64,000 nucleotides of DNA from Desulfosporosinus youngiae DSM 17734 (GCF_000244895.1 NZ_CM001441.1:3244226-3308225); one strand, 5' to 3'; shown: positions 43,976 through 52,545, counted from the stretch's first letter. Notes: generated by a model from the sequence alone, not told the origin. A program made the numbers and translations.

Positions 43976-44736
43976 TGGATGCCTCTGCCATTATTGAAGC
44001 GCGGATAGAGCTGGCCTGTGGGCAACTACGGTTGCCGGGACTTGCTCAATACTATCGAGACATTGTTCGCGATGCTCTTGAACGGAATTCAGATCACTTA
44101 AGCTTCTTGGCAGCTTGCTTGGAATATGAGGTTGCCCGAAAACAAGAGCAAAAACAATTAGCCTTACTTAGGCAGGCCAAATTTCCGGTCCTTAAAACAC
44201 TGCAAGAATTTCAATTTACAAAGATCCCTAAACTGCCAAAAATGAAGGTAGAACAGCTTGCCGGGGGAGATTTTGTCGGTCACCACGAAAACGTTCTTTG
44301 CATCGGAAAATCTGGAACTGGTAAAAGCCACATAGCCATTGCTCTTGGGATAGAGGTTATGCGTCAGGGGTATCGGGTGCGTTTTACACCGGTTATGCAA
44401 CTCATCCAGGAGTTGCAGCAAGCGGAATCGGAATACCGTCTTCCCCGTTATCTGAAAACCTGGAACAAATATGATGTCGTGATTCTTGATGAACTTGGGT
44501 ATATCCCTTTGGGAGAAGGCGGCAAGCTTCTCTTCCAGTTTATTTCTCAGCGTTATGAACGAAGCAGCCTCATTATTACCTCTAATTTGGAGTTTTCCCG
44601 CTGGATCGAAGTGTTTGGAGATCCCGCTTTAACCACCGCACTATTGGATCGACTGACCCACCATTCTCACATCCTTGTGTTTGATGGCGAATCACACCGA
44701 TTCCGTGAGCGCTTAAGCCGCTCAGAGGAGGTGTGA
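43975..44736 (+). CDS. istB: IS21 helper ATPase IstB
   Basis: 253-residue AAA+ ATPase related to DnaC that helps IstA choose targets. Walker A is GKSGTGKSH (~residue 107), Walker B VVILDELGYI, sensor ITSNLEF. The frame is intact. Confidence 0.95.
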   Translation: MDASAIIEARIELACGQLRLPGLAQYYRDIVRDALERNSDHLSFLAACLEYEVARKQEQKQLALLRQAKFPVLKTLQEFQFTKIPKLPKMKVEQLAGGDFVGHHENVLCIGKSGTGKSHIAIALGIEVMRQGYRVRFTPVMQLIQELQQAESEYRLPRYLKTWNKYDVVILDELGYIPLGEGGKLLFQFISQRYERSSLIITSNLEFSRWIEVFGDPALTTALLDRLTHHSHILVFDGESHRFRERLSRSEEV

Positions 44737-44737
44737 A

Positions 44738-44962
44738 GTGGTGAGTAGAAAGACGACGATTCACTACAACCGTGAGCAAGACCAGTGGTGTGTCAAATTA
44801 AATGAGCGGATGTATCCCTTACACTGTGGAGAATCCTTTCTGTTGCATATAGGAAAAACCACGTTTTCATGCCAATTGGAGTTAGATGCTAACTGGTATG
44901 TCATTGTTCAGGAAACTCCCTTCGTGTTGCATCCAACGACTATTTATAGCGTGAGCATGTGA
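44738..44962 (+). CDS. IS21 passenger, DUF5348-like protein
   Basis: 74-residue beta-rich protein (QWCVKLNERMYPLHCGESFL, WYVIVQETPFVLHPTT). Starts at GTG right after istB, with GAGGAGG inside the istB end. Such small proteins often follow istB in Firmicute IS21 elements. Role unknown. Confidence 0.7.
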   Translation: MVSRKTTIHYNREQDQWCVKLNERMYPLHCGESFLLHIGKTTFSCQLELDANWYVIVQETPFVLHPTTIYSVSM

Positions 44963-45030
44963 GAACGTCTAGTGGCAACAGATAAGCCTATCTTAATCCA
45001 GCTTGAATACGTTAAAATGGAGGAAATTAC

Positions 45031-45372
45031 GTGAATCGATTCAACCGCGACCTTAAAAATCTAATTCAAATACTGCTCAAAAATAATGTACCGGCAATTT
45101 ATCCTGCAGAAATAGCCCGCATGCTGCATTGTGAAGTGGAAATGATTCAAACTATACTCTTTCAGATGGTAGAAGAAGAGAAGCTTGAGCAGGCGTATGA
45201 ACTGCATTGTGGCGAATGCGGTGAGATCATGTGGGTTTATGAGGACCCGGACCAATTAGATGGTCCTTCATTTCCTTGTCATGGCTGTTACACTCAAATG
45301 GATTCCATTACTATGAACGAAACGGTATGTACATTCTATCCACAAGGGAATAAGCGAGTGGTTTATGCGTAA
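45031..45372 (+). CDS. IS21 passenger, zinc-ribbon winged-helix protein
   Basis: 113 residues. The N-terminal half looks like a winged helix (IYPAEIARMLHCEVEMIQTI); the C-terminal half has two Cys pairs (HCGECGE and FPCHGCY) forming a probable zinc ribbon. GGAGG lies upstream of a GTG start. It may regulate transposition or be a cargo gene. Confidence 0.75.
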   Translation: MNRFNRDLKNLIQILLKNNVPAIYPAEIARMLHCEVEMIQTILFQMVEEEKLEQAYELHCGECGEIMWVYEDPDQLDGPSFPCHGCYTQMDSITMNETVCTFYPQGNKRVVYA

Positions 45373-45480
45373 CCCCAAAGATTGATTTGGTCTTGTCTGT
45401 GGATAGGTGGCTTAGTAGCCTAGGGTTACTCCGGCGGATAACTTACTTTCTCCTTGGTGATAGAGGCTGAATTTTTCGCG

Positions 45481-45533
45481 GCGCGTGTAAAATCTTCATT
45501 CGGACTACGTCCTCACTTCGATTTTACACGCGC
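45481..45533. terminator. Hairpin at the IS21 right end
   Basis: GCGCGTGTAAAATC (45481-45494) pairs with GATTTTACACGCGC (45520-45533). It follows the passenger genes and may stop transcription inside the IS. Confidence 0.5.
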
Positions 45534-45647
45534 ACTCTCTCCAAAAGAAGAATATGTCATTAACATTCGTATGTATTTAACGCTAATTTTTTTTGCCAGG
45601 GTAGGTCAACTTTTAAGTTATCAAGGTGGTCAACTTTTAGGTTGACA

Positions 45648-45810
45648 AATACACCCCGGTCAAGAGAATCAAAATTACCTCTGTATCCTCCCTTTTAAGC
45701 TTCCCAAAGTCTCTTTTAAAACCATATCTCGAATAATCGTGCTCTTGTACCGCATATGCTGCCTCATGCCTTTTCCGTTGCACACGTAAATCCAAAACAT
45801 TATTCATCAT
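45648..45810 (-). pseudogene. N-terminal fragment of the IS21-disrupted phage gene
   Basis: Starts at ATG 45810 (overlapping the upstream stop) and reads NNVLDLRVQRKRHEAAYAVQ then YSRYGFKRDFGKLKRED up to the IS21 border. The remainder is at 42311-42423. Tight overlap with the upstream gene shows it belonged to the phage early operon. Confidence 0.65.
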
Positions 45811-46163
45811 ACTACTTCCCTCCTATTGTTCCACATATAGTTAATAGGAGTTTCGCCATCAATGCTATTAATCACCCAAGGATCTTCAATTCTTATTGTA
45901 GAGAGAGTTATTAATTCTGGCTGACAGCGAACCATCAGTTCAATCACATTGTCTTTTATTGTTTTAATTCTTCCAGTTACTTCTTCCCCTTTGTAGGATA
46001 GATTAAGCATGATATCGACACCTAAATTAAGTAATTTCTTGATGCTCCTTATATTCGCCGATAATGATTTATCTTTAGTACGATTAATTTCTGAAAAGAG
46101 AGAGTTTATTTTATCCGATTCCATATAACTCATTAGTCTTAGCGTTTGAATATTCCTATTCAT
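45807..46163 (-). CDS. Hypothetical phage protein
   Basis: Unrecognised 118-residue protein. N-terminal half helical, C-terminal half beta-rich (GEEVTGRIKTIKDNVIELMV), possibly an OB- or SH3-like fold. Both ends overlap neighbours by a few bases. Confidence 0.65.
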   Translation of the reverse strand: MNRNIQTLRLMSYMESDKINSLFSEINRTKDKSLSANIRSIKKLLNLGVDIMLNLSYKGEEVTGRIKTIKDNVIELMVRCQPELITLSTIRIEDPWVINSIDGETPINYMWNNRREVV

Positions 46164-46300
46164 CGAAGGGCTACTGAGCCGTAAAAATTGACATTTTTAT
46201 ATTTTTGTTGGGTTTCCTTTGATTCAAGTATATTTCTAAGCTCTCTTACCTTGCTCTTTGCAAAATACATAATTTCCTTTTCCTTTTTAATGGTTAACAT
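46160..46300 (-). CDS. 46-residue phage protein
   Basis: Short gene with AGAAGGATTTAATAG before its ATG and a TGA overlapping the next ATG (ATGA). It reads MLTIKKEKEIMYFAKSKV and continues as a charged helix. The overlap geometry is the main support. Confidence 0.6.
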   Translation of the reverse strand: MLTIKKEKEIMYFAKSKVRELRNILESKETQQKYKNVNFYGSVALR

Positions 46301-46429
46301 CTATTAAATCCTTCTTTCTATTTCAATTTTTCTTTTTCTTGTTTGTGATAGGGGGATTGGAAGGCACAGTTCTGAATCTGCGCCATAATTACCTTTATGC
46401 CCTTTTTTATTTTATAGTTATTATTAGTA

Positions 46430-46990
46430 TTAGTTTTTGATAAATGGAATTTTAGGAGTTTCATAACTTGGTAATGTATTAACAATTTTTACATTTTCTA
46501 ATATCGAGGAAATATCTAATTTTATATCCTTATCTTTAAGGAGATTAGTTAAATGCTCTGGTAACGAGGGTGTATTCTTTAATACATTCAACTTATCTAT
46601 ATCAGTTTCACTTACTCCAAGGTCTTTTAGCTGATTAACTGATAAATTGAACACTTTAATGTCATCCGGGTCAATTACTTCCCAGTCTTCAGCCATTATA
46701 TCTTCGTTCGTGAAATTATAAGTAGGTTTATTGAATAAATTATTACTCCATAATACAAATTGATTGCTTTCCATCTTGATCATTTTGCCTACCAATGCTT
46801 TTCTTGTTAATATTTCACCAATTTTCAGATTTGCTAACGCTTGACTAAAATTTATATATCTTGATTCCCCTCCAGATTGCTCATTTATTATATTTTCATT
46901 TGGCTCAGTCTTAATTGTGTTTTGAGTCTCCATTTCCATTTCTGGGGTTATCAGGATACCGTTTTCAAAATTTTGTTCATTTATTTCCAT
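46430..46990 (-). CDS. Phage protein with a Tad2/DUF2829-like region
   Basis: 186 residues. The middle part (~residues 47-108) reads INFSQALANLKIGEILTRKA, later FVLWSNNLFNKPTYN and EDIMAEDWEVID. The pattern F..AL..LK.G...R...DI.AEDW is that of DUF2829, the family of Thoeris anti-defence protein Tad2, which sequesters immune signal nucleotides. The C-terminal ~75 residues are a helical extension (LKDLGVSETDIDKLNVLKNT) not typical of the family. Assignment is by pattern only. Confidence 0.5.
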   Translation of the reverse strand: MEINEQNFENGILITPEMEMETQNTIKTEPNENIINEQSGGESRYINFSQALANLKIGEILTRKALVGKMIKMESNQFVLWSNNLFNKPTYNFTNEDIMAEDWEVIDPDDIKVFNLSVNQLKDLGVSETDIDKLNVLKNTPSLPEHLTNLLKDKDIKLDISSILENVKIVNTLPSYETPKIPFIKN

Positions 46991-47047
46991 TATTAATTCA
47001 CTCTCTCTTTCTTATTTTTTATTGTGCTTATGTTTAGTCCCCAAGGG

Positions 47048-47248
47048 TTAATCAACGGACACACCTAATTTTTTCAACCCCTTAACCGCATCAGTCAAAT
47101 CAACCTTAATTTTAGTTTTACATTTTGTGCATGTAATGGTTCCGTCTTTATTGAAAATAAAATCAGTCTTCCTATTACACACCATACAATCTCTAGAAGT
47201 TTTCTGACCATCCAATTGTTTAAGTAATGCGTTTTCGAATTTATCCAT
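47048..47248 (-). CDS. Small zinc-ribbon protein
   Basis: 66 residues with two Cys pairs, CMVC and CTKC, framing a zinc ribbon (~residues 20-45). It may bind DNA or a partner. AAGGAGGCAAGATAATA precedes the ATG. Confidence 0.7.
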   Translation of the reverse strand: MDKFENALLKQLDGQKTSRDCMVCNRKTDFIFNKDGTITCTKCKTKIKVDLTDAVKGLKKLGVSVD

Positions 47249-47402
47249 TATTATCTTGCCTCCTTAATTTTTGGTTTTTATTACCTTCATTTTAGCTAGA
47301 CAAAAATCCAGGACTACTTCTGTTTCTTAGTAACATATATGCACTTCCTCCTTCTTATTAAATTTCGCACAAGTCACAAAGAAATACTCTGGACTATATA
47401 CG

Positions 47403-47717
47403 CTAACATCCATAAGGGGTTGATATGTAGGATGCTACTTCTGGATTTTCTTCGCATATTGCAATTGTTAGCAAAAAGAAATCTCTTTCACTTATATTCT
47501 TTTTAATAAAGTCTTCAACAATACTTTCTTTATGGGAGGCTTCAAGATTAGAACTAAATATTGCCCACGTTAATCCACTAAGCTTTTCTTCACGCTCTTT
47601 AATTTTCATTATTTCTTCCATGTTATTAATCATGCCAAGTGCATTATGGTATTCGATTAAAAACTCAATCTCTTCAACTGTAAAATTAGATAATATTGAC
47701 AGTAAATTTGCTCTCAT
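47403..47717 (-). CDS. Hypothetical phage protein
   Basis: Unrecognised 104-residue, mostly helical and acidic protein (VEEIEFLIEYHNALGMINNM). It is the first gene after the promoter at 47809-47837. Confidence 0.6.
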   Translation of the reverse strand: MRANLLSILSNFTVEEIEFLIEYHNALGMINNMEEIMKIKEREEKLSGLTWAIFSSNLEASHKESIVEDFIKKNISERDFFLLTIAICEENPEVASYISTPYGC

Positions 47718-47808
47718 TATTAATTCCTCTTCTTTCTTAGTTTATTATTTTTACTCTTATTTTTGGTTTACTCGATCCTCAAAAGTATGTACCCTTTGTA
47801 GGGTGCGA

Positions 47809-47837
47809 TATTTAAGTCTTCTTCTCCCCTACGTCAA
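47809..47837 (-). promoter_or_regulatory. Candidate early promoter with operator-like repeat
   Basis: On the minus strand TTGACG (47832-47837), 17-base spacer, TAAATA (47809-47814). The -35 sits inside CCCTTGACGTAGGGG, and a second ACCCT..AGGGT hairpin lies just downstream. It would drive the early genes from 47717 leftward. Confidence 0.5.
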
Positions 47838-48052
47838 GGGAAAAACTAAACTTTTATTGATTTTTTCTTAAAAAGGACTTTTATTTTTTGTTGTGGTGGG
47901 TTATACTAGGTCTATCGAATCTAACACAATATTGAAATGTAATATTCACTTGATACTCCCCGAAAATACATATGTGTTTAGAAAGTCACAGACATGTATA
48001 TCATCACCCCTTTAATTTGAAAATTAGACATAAAGGTTTTGAAGAAACGAAA

Positions 48053-48079
48053 CGCTACCTGTATAGGTGAGCGGTTTTT
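48053..48079 (+). terminator. Plus-strand terminator without an obvious gene
   Basis: CGCTACCT pairs with AGGT-g-AGCG, followed by GTTTTTG. No plus-strand gene ends here, so it could end a small RNA starting around 47915, where TATACT preceded by TGGGT gives an extended -10. Confidence 0.45.
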
Positions 48080-48178
48080 GTGCATCCCATACCTTTAGTC
48101 GTATAGATAGAATATCATGGTTTTAATTGGTAAGTCAAGAAATATTTTTTATATAAAAAAATTATAAGGAATCTCCTA

Positions 48179-48205
48179 CCTTCGCAACTTCCGGCGAAGG
48201 TTTTT
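48179..48205 (+). terminator. Second plus-strand terminator
   Basis: CCTTCGC / GCGAAGG stem with an eight-base loop and TTTTT. Together with the previous one it suggests a non-coding transcript in this 760-base gap (47718-48481). Confidence 0.55.
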
Positions 48206-48403
48206 AGTTTGATTTATAAGTTTCTGCCTGAACTAAGATTAACTTATTCTGCTAAAATATTTGCTGCTTTCCCTTCTTCGTTCGGTGTGTGCCCGTGGTC
48301 GCTAACCAGGATACCGAATTGTGTTGCCTATCAGATTAATTTTTAAAAGATCAGGAATATCAATATATGTTAAGGCCAGCTTCATGAAACTAGCTCGTAG
48401 TGG

Positions 48404-48478
48404 AACCCCACGACCTCCCCGGTAAATTCACCGGATCATTGGTTTCGGCCTTTCCAAAGGGCCATCATCAGGTGGGTT
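48404..48478. other. Possible three-way-junction RNA
   Basis: AACCCCAC (48404-48411) can pair with GTGGGTT (48472-48478), enclosing two hairpins: CCGGT/ACCGG (48419-48434) and GGCC/GGCC (48447-48463). It lies immediately 3' of the 88-residue gene. No known class was recognised. Confidence 0.4.
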
Positions 48479-48481
48479 TGG

Positions 48482-48748
48482 TTATTTAAATATTGAATTG
48501 ATTTTCTGGAGAAGCTTGCACACAACACAAGCTTTTTCTTTTTGCCGTTTCTCAGCTTCCTCCTGCTCTTGTCTCATTAACCAATTGTAATAGTATTCGT
48601 CTTTTTCATACTCAAAATTTTCTTCATAGGCTTTAATAATTTCTTCCTCAGTCCAGGTAAAAACAGGCTCAGATTCATCTATGCCTATATCCTCTAAACT
48701 TAACTCCTTAATAGGAAAATTATAAACCTTTCCCATAACCATACCCAT
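48482..48748 (-). CDS. Acidic phage protein with C-terminal Cys pair
   Basis: Unrecognised 88-residue protein, strongly acidic and aromatic (FEYEKDEYYYNWLMRQEQEE), ending with a CVVC pair and a hydrophobic tail. Its ATG overlaps the previous stop (TAATG). Confidence 0.6.
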   Translation of the reverse strand: MGMVMGKVYNFPIKELSLEDIGIDESEPVFTWTEEEIIKAYEENFEYEKDEYYYNWLMRQEQEEAEKRQKEKACVVCKLLQKINSIFK

Positions 48749-49125
48749 TACGCTATTCTCTCTTTAGCCATCGATTTATATTTTTTGTAGATATCATTCA
48801 CGGCCTTTCGGGTTGCAGTTAGTTTCCCTTTGGGAATGGGTATAGATTTTATTGAAAAGTTTGAACTTGGGGCTGTGTTGCCGGGAATCATTTTTTCGAG
48901 GTGGATTTCTGTCACCTCAAAAGTTAAGTCATAGCCAGCTAAATTGTTAAGCTCCTGGAGTCTTTGAAGTTCAATTTTAGCATTGTATTCAAACATATTA
49001 CTGCGAATTGGTTGTTTATTGGAATAGTATTCAAAACTTGTTTCCTTGGAATTGATATCCTTATAAATAATAATTCCTCCATTGAATCTTCCTTCGCTAT
49101 CAATGATCACAAAATTTTTTTCCAT
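48748..49125 (-). CDS. Hypothetical phage protein
   Basis: Unrecognised 125-residue protein: beta-rich first half (NFVIIDSEGRFNGGIIIYKD) and a helical, basic C terminus. GAGAGGGGATTTTTATT precedes the ATG. First gene of a pair with the acidic protein. Confidence 0.6.
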   Translation of the reverse strand: MEKNFVIIDSEGRFNGGIIIYKDINSKETSFEYYSNKQPIRSNMFEYNAKIELQRLQELNNLAGYDLTFEVTEIHLEKMIPGNTAPSSNFSIKSIPIPKGKLTATRKAVNDIYKKYKSMAKERIA

Positions 49126-49259
49126 AATAAAAATCCCCTCTCTACTTTTGATGTCGGATTGCCCTCGCTCTCCTCAATCTTAGTATAGGGGATTTCTGAA
49201 AAAATGTCAACGATATTGTTTAATATTTTTATTGTATATTATTAATAAATTTAACGAAT

Positions 49260-49481
49260 CTAATCAATTACTTCGTACTCAAATATATCAGTGATGTCAC
49301 ATTTTAGGAACACAGCAAATTTTATTGCAAGGTCGAGCATCATATTATCAGCCTTAAAAAGATAATATAACCTTTGCTGGCTCATACCCATCTGTGAAGC
49401 GATCCATTTTTTAGTGACCCCAGTATTGTTTCTAAGCTCATCAATTTTCCTTTCTAAATTGTTTGTAATTTTGATTTCCAT
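49260..49481 (-). CDS. Xre-family transcriptional regulator
   Basis: 73-residue single helix-turn-helix protein (GVTKKWIASQMGMSQQRLYY), the size of Cro-type or short repressors. It is divergent from the plus-strand gene at 49744. The gap between them (49482-49743) has AT-rich inverted motifs such as GTAAAATATTAC and GGTAACATTTATTAC, candidate operators. It probably controls lysogeny of the element. Confidence 0.85.
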   Translation of the reverse strand: MEIKITNNLERKIDELRNNTGVTKKWIASQMGMSQQRLYYLFKADNMMLDLAIKFAVFLKCDITDIFEYEVID

Positions 49482-49743
49482 CTATCTCCATCCTCCAAAT
49501 ATGTAAAATATTACCTTATGCATTAATGGTAACATTTATTACACTATGTGTCAATGATTTTGTATAAAATATTATATTACGTTTGTTAGTATTTTAACCA
49601 TGATACTTTAAGGAGGGACCAAGACCTACATATTTAAGAGTAAAATAACTAAAACTGACATGGATAAAGGTTTCCTAGGGGAGGAGTGTGATATAATGCC
49701 ATTAATATGACCTAAGAACTAGACCTTGGGAGGTTATACTATC

Positions 49744-49917
49744 TTGAATGCAAAAAAACAGATCAAACAAATTTTAAAAAGCATCTCCGACGAGGATGCA
49801 GAAAAACTATTGAAACTGATATCTGAAAACATTGAAGTAGTAGCAACCGAGTATGACAAAAAAATGTTTGAACGAGCAAGAAAAGAAATAGAGAACGGCG
49901 AATACGAATTTATTTAA
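49744..49917 (+). CDS. Small acidic helical protein divergent from the repressor
   Basis: 57 residues starting at TTG, ten bases after GGGAGG. Helical (KKQIKQILKSISDEDAEKLL) with a C-terminal segment FERARKEIENGEYEF, reminiscent of small antitoxins, but no toxin is adjacent. Its right-hand neighbour is the IS110 region, so a partner could have been lost. Confidence 0.6.
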   Translation: MNAKKQIKQILKSISDEDAEKLLKLISENIEVVATEYDKKMFERARKEIENGEYEFI

Positions 49918-49942
49918 GAGACTTAACGAGTCTCTTTTCTTT
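49916..49942 (+). terminator. Terminator of the small plus-strand gene
   Basis: AAGAGACT / AGTCTCTT stem followed by TTCTTTTT, overlapping the stop codon. Confidence 0.85.
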
Positions 49943-50186
49943 TTGCCCGGAAATCTTCAGTTGTCTGCTGAGTTCGTGAATGGACCAACTTTCCAAAAAA
50001 CGTTTCTTTCTGCCCTGAAAATTCAAAAAGTTGGACTAAGTGCACGTTTTACGAAAATGACAATACTAAAATAAACCCTGGGTTATCATTACAAAAAAAT
50101 AATTAGTGTAAGCACAATGGTTAAGACGTTAGAAACCAAGTTTACCCGGGCTATTTTTCGATCTGTGTAAATCGTTTTGAATACAT

Positions 50187-50964
50187 TTATGCTATTTGTT
50201 CTTGAACACTTACCACTAAACCCAGTGACTCCAATTTTTTGATCGAATTTTTAATCAAACTATCTTTTTTACGTTCATCAAAATAATTGTAGCCTAGATC
50301 CACATATTCTTGTTTTCGCGTTAACAAGATATGTACAAGAGACAAGATTGTATGTCCTACAGCTATCGAAGCCTTATTTTTTCCACGTCGGGCTGCTATC
50401 CGATGATATTGTGCCGATAAGTAGTTATTTTTTTTACGAGCAGCCGCTTTTGCTGCCTCGGTAAGGGCGCTTCGAAGCTTCTTATTTCCTTTACGCGTCT
50501 TTGTGGACTTTTTTTTCCTGCGCTTTCATCATGACCTGGAGTCATCCCTGCCCACGAACATAAGTGTCCGGGTGTAGGAAATCGTGACATATCTGTACCA
50601 ACTTCAGCAATAATTTGTTCAGCAGTTCTTTTTCCAACTCCGGGTATAGAATCCAATAACTTCAGTTCTTCCGCAAAAGGGGTCATACGTTTCTCAATTT
50701 CTTCGTCCAATTTACTAATTAGTTCATTGAGGTAATCGATATGAGCTAATTGCTTCTCAAGCATGAATAATTGATGGGCTCCAAGTAATCCTTCTAGCGC
50801 AAGTTTCAAATCTTCCTTTTTATCCTTTAGTTTCTTTAGAGCAAAATCCGCTAAAACAGAAGTGTCTTCCTCTCCTTTAATCATAGCTTCCAACATGTTT
50901 CGCCCAGATACACCCAACACATTTGAAGCCACAGAGGATAGTTTTATGTTCCCCCCCTCTAATA
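50187..50964 (-). pseudogene. Partial, frameshifted IS110 transposase copy
   Basis: Corresponds to the last ~260 codons of the intact gene at 51146-52366. One T is missing from the run in GTGGACTTTTTTTTCCTG, eight instead of nine. This shifts the frame after SAGKK, so the product would end in unrelated residues at 50396. It also lacks the N-terminal catalytic residues. It is non-functional, and its similarity shows a recent duplication. Confidence 0.88.
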
Positions 50965-51145
50965 CTTTCTGCCCTGAAAATTCAAAAAGTTGGACTAAGT
51001 GCACGTTTTACGAAAATGACAATACTAAAATAAACCCTGGGTTATCATTACAAAAAAATAATTAGTGTAAGCACAATGGTTAAGACGTTAGAAACCAAGT
51101 TTACCCGGGCTATTTTTCGATCTGTGTAAATCGTTTTGAATACAT

Positions 51146-52366
51146 TTATGCTATTTGTTCTTGAACACTTACCACTAAACCCAGTGACTCCAATTTTTTG
51201 ATCGAATTTTTAATCAAACTATCTTTTTTACGTTCATCAAAATAATTGTAGCCTAGATCCACATATTCTTGTTTTCGCGTTAACAAGATATGTACAAGAG
51301 ACAAGATTGTATGTCCTACAGCTATCGAAGCCTTATTTTTTCCACGTCGGGCTGCTATCCGATGATATTGTGCCGATAAGTAGTTATTTTTTTTACGAGC
51401 AGCCGCTTTTGCTGCCTCGGTAAGGGCGCTTCGAAGCTTCTTATTTCCTTTACGCGTCTTTGTGGACTTTTTTTTTCCTGCGCTTTCATCATGACCTGGA
51501 GTCATCCCTGCCCACGAACATAAGTGTCCGGGTGTAGGAAATCGTGACATATCTGTACCAACTTCAGCAATAATTTGTTCAGCAGTTCTTTTTCCAACTC
51601 CGGGTATAGAATCCAATAACTTCAGTTCTTCCGCAAAAGGGGTCATACGTTTCTCAATTTCTTCGTCCAATTTACTAATTAGTTCATTGAGGTAATCGAT
51701 ATGAGCTAATTGCTTCTCAAGCATGAATAATTGATGGGCTCCAAGTAATCCTTCTAGCGCAAGTTTCAAATCTTCCTTTTTATCCTTTAGTTTCTTTAGA
51801 GCAAAATCCGCTAAAACAGAAGTGTCTTCCTCTCCTTTAATCATAGCTTCCAACATGTTTCGCCCAGATACACCCAACACATTTGAAGCCACAGAGGATA
51901 GTTTTATGTTCCCCCCCTCTAATACTTTCTGTAGGCGATTCACTTCTCGCGTTCTTTCTTCAACGATGCTTCGCCGATATCGAACGACCTCTTTTAATTC
52001 TCTTTGATCCCGGTTCGGAATAAAACTTCCTTGGACCAAACCATGACGCAGTAAACGTGCAATCCACTCGGCATCTTTAACATCCGTCTTTCGTCCCGGC
52101 ACAGTTTTAATATGCTGGGCATTAACTACCATCGGTTGTAGATCCTCTGTCTCTAAGAGGTTATAGATCGGTTTCCAGTAATCACCTGTACTCTCCATCG
52201 CGACATGGGAGCATCGGTTGTCTTTTACCCAATCAACTAGTTCGATTAGGTTTCGAGTCATTGTTGAAAATGTATGAATCTCCTTTCCTTTGGGGGTAAT
52301 GATGCAGGCTGTAATACTTTTTTTATGCACATCCAGTCCGCAACATCGTTCATGCAATACTTCCAT
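51146..52366 (-). CDS. IS110-family transposase (DEDD recombinase)
   Basis: 406 residues, intact. The N-terminal RuvC-like domain has Asp in GLDVHKKS, Glu in AMESTGDYW, and Asp residues in KTDVKDAEWIARLL. The C-terminal Transposase_20 domain has IPGVGKRTAEQIIAEVG and a Ser in LCSWAGMTPG, the probable nucleophile. IS110 enzymes use a bridge RNA encoded beside the gene; the long 5' non-coding region here fits. Tandem neighbours show past rearrangement. Confidence 0.95.
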   Translation of the reverse strand: MEVLHERCCGLDVHKKSITACIITPKGKEIHTFSTMTRNLIELVDWVKDNRCSHVAMESTGDYWKPIYNLLETEDLQPMVVNAQHIKTVPGRKTDVKDAEWIARLLRHGLVQGSFIPNRDQRELKEVVRYRRSIVEERTREVNRLQKVLEGGNIKLSSVASNVLGVSGRNMLEAMIKGEEDTSVLADFALKKLKDKKEDLKLALEGLLGAHQLFMLEKQLAHIDYLNELISKLDEEIEKRMTPFAEELKLLDSIPGVGKRTAEQIIAEVGTDMSRFPTPGHLCSWAGMTPGHDESAGKKKSTKTRKGNKKLRSALTEAAKAAARKKNNYLSAQYHRIAARRGKNKASIAVGHTILSLVHILLTRKQEYVDLGYNYFDERKKDSLIKNSIKKLESLGLVVSVQEQIA

Positions 52367-52439
52367 AACAACAACTTCTCCTTAGACTGGTTTTATTTAA
52401 GGCTGGTGCAACAACCAATATGGGTTATTCTGCCCTGCG

Positions 52440-52545
52440 TGCTTCCCGAAGGAGCAACAATCCGTGATACACCAGGTCGATGTGGTCCGTCTGATAGACG
52501 GGCTCGCGGCACCAAGAAAGTTCGACCTACCTTCGCCAGCCTAAG
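52440..52545 (-). ncRNA. Candidate IS110 bridge RNA
   Basis: In the ~250-base non-coding region upstream of the transposase, AGGTCGA (52474-52480) pairs with TCGACCT (52522-52528), enclosing a perfect CCGTCT/AGACGG hairpin (52487-52501). GCTTCCCGAAGGAGC gives another hairpin near 52441. Nested stems and internal loops in this position match the general plan of IS110 bridge RNAs. The target and donor loops could not be assigned by eye. Confidence 0.5.

Larger units (their letters stand above)
42424..45647 (+). mobile_element. IS21-family insertion sequence with passenger genes
   Basis: Carries istA and istB plus two small genes. Ends are TG...CA with doubled terminal repeats: TGCTAACATAAAAGTGTACCA and TGCTAACAAAAAAGTTGACC-like units at 42424 and 42458, matched inversely by AGTTGACC-type units at 45604 and 45626-45647. 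I see no clear target-site duplication, so the ends could be off by a few bases or rearranged. Confidence 0.85.

Noticed and set aside
42424-45647. Target-site duplication for IS21
   Set aside because: Flanking bases (GTATC and AATAC sides) do not match, so no duplication is claimed.
50396-51004. Second functional IS110 transposase gene
   Set aside because: It is the duplicated 3' part with a one-base deletion in a T run; it lacks the N-terminal catalytic residues.
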